In this document: piece after piece, positions 60,922-64,000 of the stretch
Position numbering within the stretch: position 1 is the first letter of the stretch
Layout: every line of letters begins with the position of its first letter
Assembly: GCA_965198895.1 (NCBI GenBank)
Contig: OZ240676.1
Coordinates: 3,472,001-3,536,000 of the forward strand
Length of the DNA: 64,000 bases
From: LMUY01 sp965198895
GTDB taxonomy: Bacteria; Pseudomonadota; Alphaproteobacteria; Acetobacterales; Acetobacteraceae
Direction: 5' to 3'
Position numbers and translations under genes: made by a program
The notes under the pieces: generated by a model
What the model saw: the letters and a program-made list of their open reading frames with translations, nothing else
Told to the model about the DNA's origin: nothing
The model's database searches: none

Positions 60922-62205
60922 CTACGCAACGGAGAATTCATTCCACTTCTGCACGAGGTAGCGGTCGTTATCCATCACCGAATTCCAGCAGGCGATCTTC
61001 CCGATGCGGTCGTAGTAGGAACCGCCATCGCGCAGGTCACCGATCTTGGCGATCTCCGTGCCGTCCGGGCTGACGATCGCGGCCGTCGCCGGTTTACCGT
61101 CCATCCAATAACCCCACTCGTTTGGCGTCATGTTCTTCTGCGCCGTCGACAGCACCGCCGAGTAGTAGCCCTGGCGATTCAAATAGGCGCCGGTCCATCC
61201 CGAGAGATACCAGTTGATGTATTCATAGGCGGCGTCGCGTTCCAGGCCGGTCAGGTGCTTGGCGATGCCCAGCCCGCCGCCCCAGCCGCGATACCCCTCC
61301 GCCAAGGGTTGGAACACGCATTGAATGCCCTTGGACCGCACGGCCGTGACGGCGGGGGACCACATGGATTGGATGACGACCTCGCCGGACGACATCAGGT
61401 CGACGCTTTCCTGGAAGCTTTTCCAAAATGCGCGGAACTGGCCGTCCTTTTTCTTCTGAATCAGGAAGGCGATCGTCTGGTCGATCTCGGGCTTCGTCAT
61501 GTTGCCCTTGTCGCCGTATTTCATCGTCCCCAGGCTCTCCATCGTCATCGCCGCATCCATGATGCCGATCGAGGGGATGTTGATGATGGCGGACTTGCCC
61601 TTGAACGCCGGGTCTACCAGGTCGCGCCAGTTCTTGATCGGGCGGCCCACCAGATCGGGGCGGATGCCAAGCGTATCGGCATTGTAGATGGTGGGGATCA
61701 GCGTCATCCACTCGGTGGGAGCGCCGGCGAATTTCAGCGAGGTTTCGCCCTCGACGAAGCTGACCCGGCAAGGCGCGGTGCCCTGGCCGATCGAGGCGGT
61801 TGGTGTCACCTTGCCAGTTTTGAACAGCGGGACGATGTCGTCGTAGAACTTGATCTTCTTCACGTCCAACGGCTGCAGCACGTTGGCGGGGAAGACCTTC
61901 TTGACGGTGAAATATTCGATATCGGCCACATCGTAGCTGCGGGGCTGGGTGATGGCGCGCTGCGCCGCGGCGTCCGTGTCCATCGCCGTCATCTGTATGG
62001 TGATGCCGGTGTCTTCCTTGCACTTGCTGGCGATGGCGTTCAGCGCCGACACGCCCGTGCCGAACTGCCGAAGCGTCACGTTCTTGATGTTCTGCGCCCA
62101 GATCGTCGGGAAACCGGTGATCGCGCCCGACCCGGCGGCGACGCCCGCTGCGGCGATCCCGCCCGTGAGCAGGAAGCGGCGGGTGGCGTCTGCCTTCTGT
62201 GTCAT
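60922..62205 (-). CDS. ABC transporter substrate-binding protein, PotD/type 2 family
   Basis: Protein of 427 aa with a twin-arginine signal (TRRFLLTGGIAAAGVAAGSG). The mature part is a type 2 extracellular solute-binding protein: NVTLRQFGTGVSALNAIASK, VVIQSMWSPAV and YEYINWYLSGWTGAYL near the hinge. Periplasmic. Upstream of two PotBC-type permeases and nicAB in the same direction, 55 bases after rutB. It probably delivers the substrate of NicAB or RutA. The ligand cannot be read from sequence. No ATPase gene lies between 55155 and 64000. Confidence 0.85.
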   Translation of the reverse strand: MTQKADATRRFLLTGGIAAAGVAAGSGAITGFPTIWAQNIKNVTLRQFGTGVSALNAIASKCKEDTGITIQMTAMDTDAAAQRAITQPRSYDVADIEYFTVKKVFPANVLQPLDVKKIKFYDDIVPLFKTGKVTPTASIGQGTAPCRVSFVEGETSLKFAGAPTEWMTLIPTIYNADTLGIRPDLVGRPIKNWRDLVDPAFKGKSAIINIPSIGIMDAAMTMESLGTMKYGDKGNMTKPEIDQTIAFLIQKKKDGQFRAFWKSFQESVDLMSSGEVVIQSMWSPAVTAVRSKGIQCVFQPLAEGYRGWGGGLGIAKHLTGLERDAAYEYINWYLSGWTGAYLNRQGYYSAVLSTAQKNMTPNEWGYWMDGKPATAAIVSPDGTEIAKIGDLRDGGSYYDRIGKIACWNSVMDNDRYLVQKWNEFSVA

Positions 62206-62260
62206 TGGTTCCCTCCTTATGGTCGGCGTTCTCGGATAAGCAGATTGCGTGCCAGGCCCG

Positions 62261-63004
62261 TTATTCGGACGAGGCGATTGTCGGTGCCGCGTTCGCTGTC
62301 AGTGCGCCACGGAACTCGGCGACACTGGAAACCCAACCGAAGAACGTTTGGATATTGTACAGCGAAGCTTCTTGCATGGCGGGTGGCCCGGCGGCGTGGG
62401 TCGCATCGTGCAGCACCACGCCGAAATACTCGAGAAAGAAACCATCCCGCAGTGTCGACTCGACGCAGACGTTGGTGGCGATGCCGGTGAACACCAGCGT
62501 GCGGATGCCGCGGGCGCGCAGGGTGCTGTCGAGGTTGGTGTTGTAGAAGGCGCTATAGCGCGGCTTGGTGATGACGATGTCGCCGGGTAGTGGCTGCAGG
62601 GCATCGACCAGCGCATAGTCCCAGCCGCCTTTCGCCAGCAGCTTGCCTTCCAGCTCCGGACGGGCACGCATCGTTTTCAGCGCGTTGGATTTGTGCCAGT
62701 TCGGCGAACCCGGGCCGCCAGCCTCCTGATACGCCGGATCCCAGCCGTTCTGGAAGAACACGATCGGCATCCCGGCGGCGCGGGCGATGGCGATCGCCTC
62801 GGCGATCTGCGTGATCGCCGGGGCTGCACCCGAGATGTCGAAGCCTGCCAGGTCCAGGTAGCCGCCCGGCGAGGCGTAGGCGTTCTGCATGTCCACGACG
62901 ATCAGGGCAGATTGGTCCGGCCGGAATGTCAAAGGCTCGGGCTTTGCGGGCAGGGTGCGGGCGTACAGGTCGGACGCGGACAGGTAGCCGGCATGCGTGC
63001 TCAT
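62261..63004 (-). CDS. rutB: Ureidoacrylate amidohydrolase RutB (isochorismatase fold)
   Basis: Protein of 247 aa with close RutB resemblance: ALIVVDMQNAYASPGGYLDL (catalytic Asp in VVDMQ), FFQNGWDPAYQEAGGPGSPN, and FTGIATNVCVESTLRDGFF with the nucleophile Cys in NVCVE. RutB hydrolyses (peroxy)ureidoacrylate formed by RutA during uracil breakdown, releasing ammonia and CO2. The start overlaps the rutA stop (ATGA). Maleamate amidase NicF belongs to the same fold and also acts on a cis-unsaturated acid amide, so a second role in the nicotinate branch is possible, but the sequence fits RutB better. Confidence 0.88.
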   Translation of the reverse strand: MSTHAGYLSASDLYARTLPAKPEPLTFRPDQSALIVVDMQNAYASPGGYLDLAGFDISGAAPAITQIAEAIAIARAAGMPIVFFQNGWDPAYQEAGGPGSPNWHKSNALKTMRARPELEGKLLAKGGWDYALVDALQPLPGDIVITKPRYSAFYNTNLDSTLRARGIRTLVFTGIATNVCVESTLRDGFFLEYFGVVLHDATHAAGPPAMQEASLYNIQTFFGWVSSVAEFRGALTANAAPTIASSE

Positions 63005-64000
63005 TCGGCAGCCTCCGCGGGTTGGGAAATGATGTGGCGGCGGGATTGCATCAGCGGCTGGATGCGGGTGCCGAACGCCTCGGTGCCGCCGATGAATTCG
63101 TCGAAGGTCAGCATCACGCCGCCCAACCCGGGTACCACCGCGAGTTCGTCCAACATGGCGGCGACATGGGCGTAGGATCCAACTAAGGTACCCATGTTGA
63201 GGTTGACTGCCCGCGCCGTTTCCGTCAGCTGCCGCACGTTGGTGTCGGCATTCGGCCTGGTGTCGGCGGCCCCCTGTTCCGCCATCCAGGTGACGGCTTC
63301 GGTATCCACTCCGCCGGCATACAGCTCCCATTTGGCCAGTGCCTCGGCGTCGGTTTCGGCCGTGATGATCATGAACAGGGCGAAGCAGGTGATCGCCCGG
63401 CCCGTCTCGGCGGCGGCCAACTGCATGCGCGCGACGGTGGGCGCGCAGGCGACCGGGGTGTTGAACCCGGCGCCCAGCATGAAATTGTAATCGGCCCAGC
63501 GCGCCGTGAACGCCATGCCGGCAGTGCTTTGGCCGGCGCAGATCAGCTTCATCGGCACCGACGGGCGGGGGCTCAGCCGGCAATCGTCCATCTGGAAGAA
63601 CTCGCCGCGGAAGTCCGACACGCCGGTCTCCCACAGCTCGCGCATGATTCGGACGTATTCGGCGGCGAAATCGTAGCGGCGGTCGAAATACGCGTCGCCG
63701 GGCCAGATCCCCATCTGCGAGTATTCCGGCCGCTGCCACCCGGTGATGACATTGAGACCGAACCGGCCGTGGGAGATGCTGTCGATCGTCACGGCCATCC
63801 GCGCGGCGATCGCGGGCGGCACCGCCAGCGTCGGCACCGTGGCGAACAGGCGGATACGGGACGTCACGGCCGCCAACCCCGCCATCAAGGTGAGCGAGTC
63901 GAGGTTGTGATCCCAGAACTCGGTCGGTCCGCCGAAGCCGCGCAGCTTGATCATGGACAACACGAAGTCCAGCCCGTGCCGCTCCGCACTCTGCGTCACA
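63001..64000 (-). CDS. rutA: Pyrimidine monooxygenase RutA (N-terminus outside the window)
   Basis: 333 residues are visible, ending TRIQPLMQSRRHIISQPAEAAE; roughly the first 30-35 residues lie beyond the right edge, so the apparent GTG at 63999 is not the true start. Motifs follow RutA closely: MIKLRGFGGPTEFWDHNLDS, VITGWQRPEYSQMGIWPGD, MKLICAGQSTAGMAFTARWA, DTNVRQLTETARAVNLNMGT. RutA is an FMN-dependent monooxygenase that opens the uracil ring between N3 and C4 using reduced flavin from RutF. rutC, rutD, rutE, rutF and rutG are not in the window and may lie to the right. Confidence 0.9.
   Translation of the reverse strand, partial: VTQSAERHGLDFVLSMIKLRGFGGPTEFWDHNLDSLTLMAGLAAVTSRIRLFATVPTLAVPPAIAARMAVTIDSISHGRFGLNVITGWQRPEYSQMGIWPGDAYFDRRYDFAAEYVRIMRELWETGVSDFRGEFFQMDDCRLSPRPSVPMKLICAGQSTAGMAFTARWADYNFMLGAGFNTPVACAPTVARMQLAAAETGRAITCFALFMIITAETDAEALAKWELYAGGVDTEAVTWMAEQGAADTRPNADTNVRQLTETARAVNLNMGTLVGSYAHVAAMLDELAVVPGLGGVMLTFDEFIGGTEAFGTRIQPLMQSRRHIISQPAEAAE

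Noticed and set aside
62261..63004. Assignment of the isochorismatase-fold gene as nicF
   Set aside because: Motifs and the overlap with rutA fit RutB much better; a NicF role is kept only as a hypothesis.

Overview
The window is a high-GC, gene-dense bacterial chromosome segment made mostly of catabolic and transport operons. The N-terminal LEPR-XLL giant protein, the many ABC importers and molybdenum hydroxylases, the Tat-type signal sequences and the base composition point to an alphaproteobacterium. Acetobacteraceae/Rhodospirillales is my best guess, by inference and not proven. No rRNA, tRNA, CRISPR array, integrase or transposase was seen.

Layout. (1) 1-12122, minus: one open frame of at least 4040 codons encoding the N-terminal part of a giant repetitive LEPR-XLL surface or secreted protein; it runs off the left edge. 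The large open frames on the opposite strand here are shadows. A winged-helix/NTPase/TPR regulator (12454-15069, minus) lies upstream. (2) 15233-20234, minus: a tightly packed six-gene catabolic operon (small ferredoxin-fold protein, alpha/beta hydrolase, carboxymuconolactone-decarboxylase-like protein, SDR, MFS permease, SMP-30 lactonase) divergent from a LysR regulator, then dctA. (3) 22708-26794, minus: a branched-chain-type ABC importer with a fused LivM-LivG protein and an RraA/HMG-aldolase-like enzyme, but no binding protein. (4) 27005-31531: a TetR regulator divergent from a three-subunit PaoABC-like molybdenum hydroxylase, with a clear sigma70-type promoter carrying a perfect palindrome in its spacer. 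(5) 31528-36736: a TetR regulator divergent from an RND efflux pair, with a perfect 14-bp palindrome between them. (6) 36815-38298: a wrecked acyl-CoA ligase/crotonase pseudogene and a class II aldolase. (7) 38398-43543, minus: Rieske ferredoxin, 77-aa protein, amidohydrolase and a NitT/TauT-type ABC importer with two different permeases. (8) 43888-46765: an orphan LivJ-type binding protein, a class II aldolase remnant and an NtaA-type flavin monooxygenase.

(9) 46954-64000 is the most interesting part. It holds recognisable aerobic nicotinate catabolism genes: nicR-like MarR regulator, nicX (2,5-dihydroxypyridine dioxygenase), nicC (6-hydroxynicotinate monooxygenase), and nicA/nicB (nicotinate hydroxylase with three c-type haem motifs). 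These surround a complete spermidine/putrescine-type ABC importer operon that starts with a second NtaA-type monooxygenase (49935-55025, plus). nicAB sits at the end of a minus-strand string rutA-rutB-binding protein-permease-permease-nicA-nicB. Genes for the lower pathway (nicD, nicF, nicE) are not in the window. This suggests ABC-type uptake of a pyridine or pyrimidine substrate coupled directly to its hydroxylation, and raises the possibility that the RutB-type amidase also serves the nicotinate branch.

Four copies of a double-hairpin intergenic repeat bounded by GTAGGGTG...CACCCTAC (some copies degenerate) lie near 26.9, 38.3, 43.7 and 55.1 kb, and a different inverted repeat lies at 60.8 kb.
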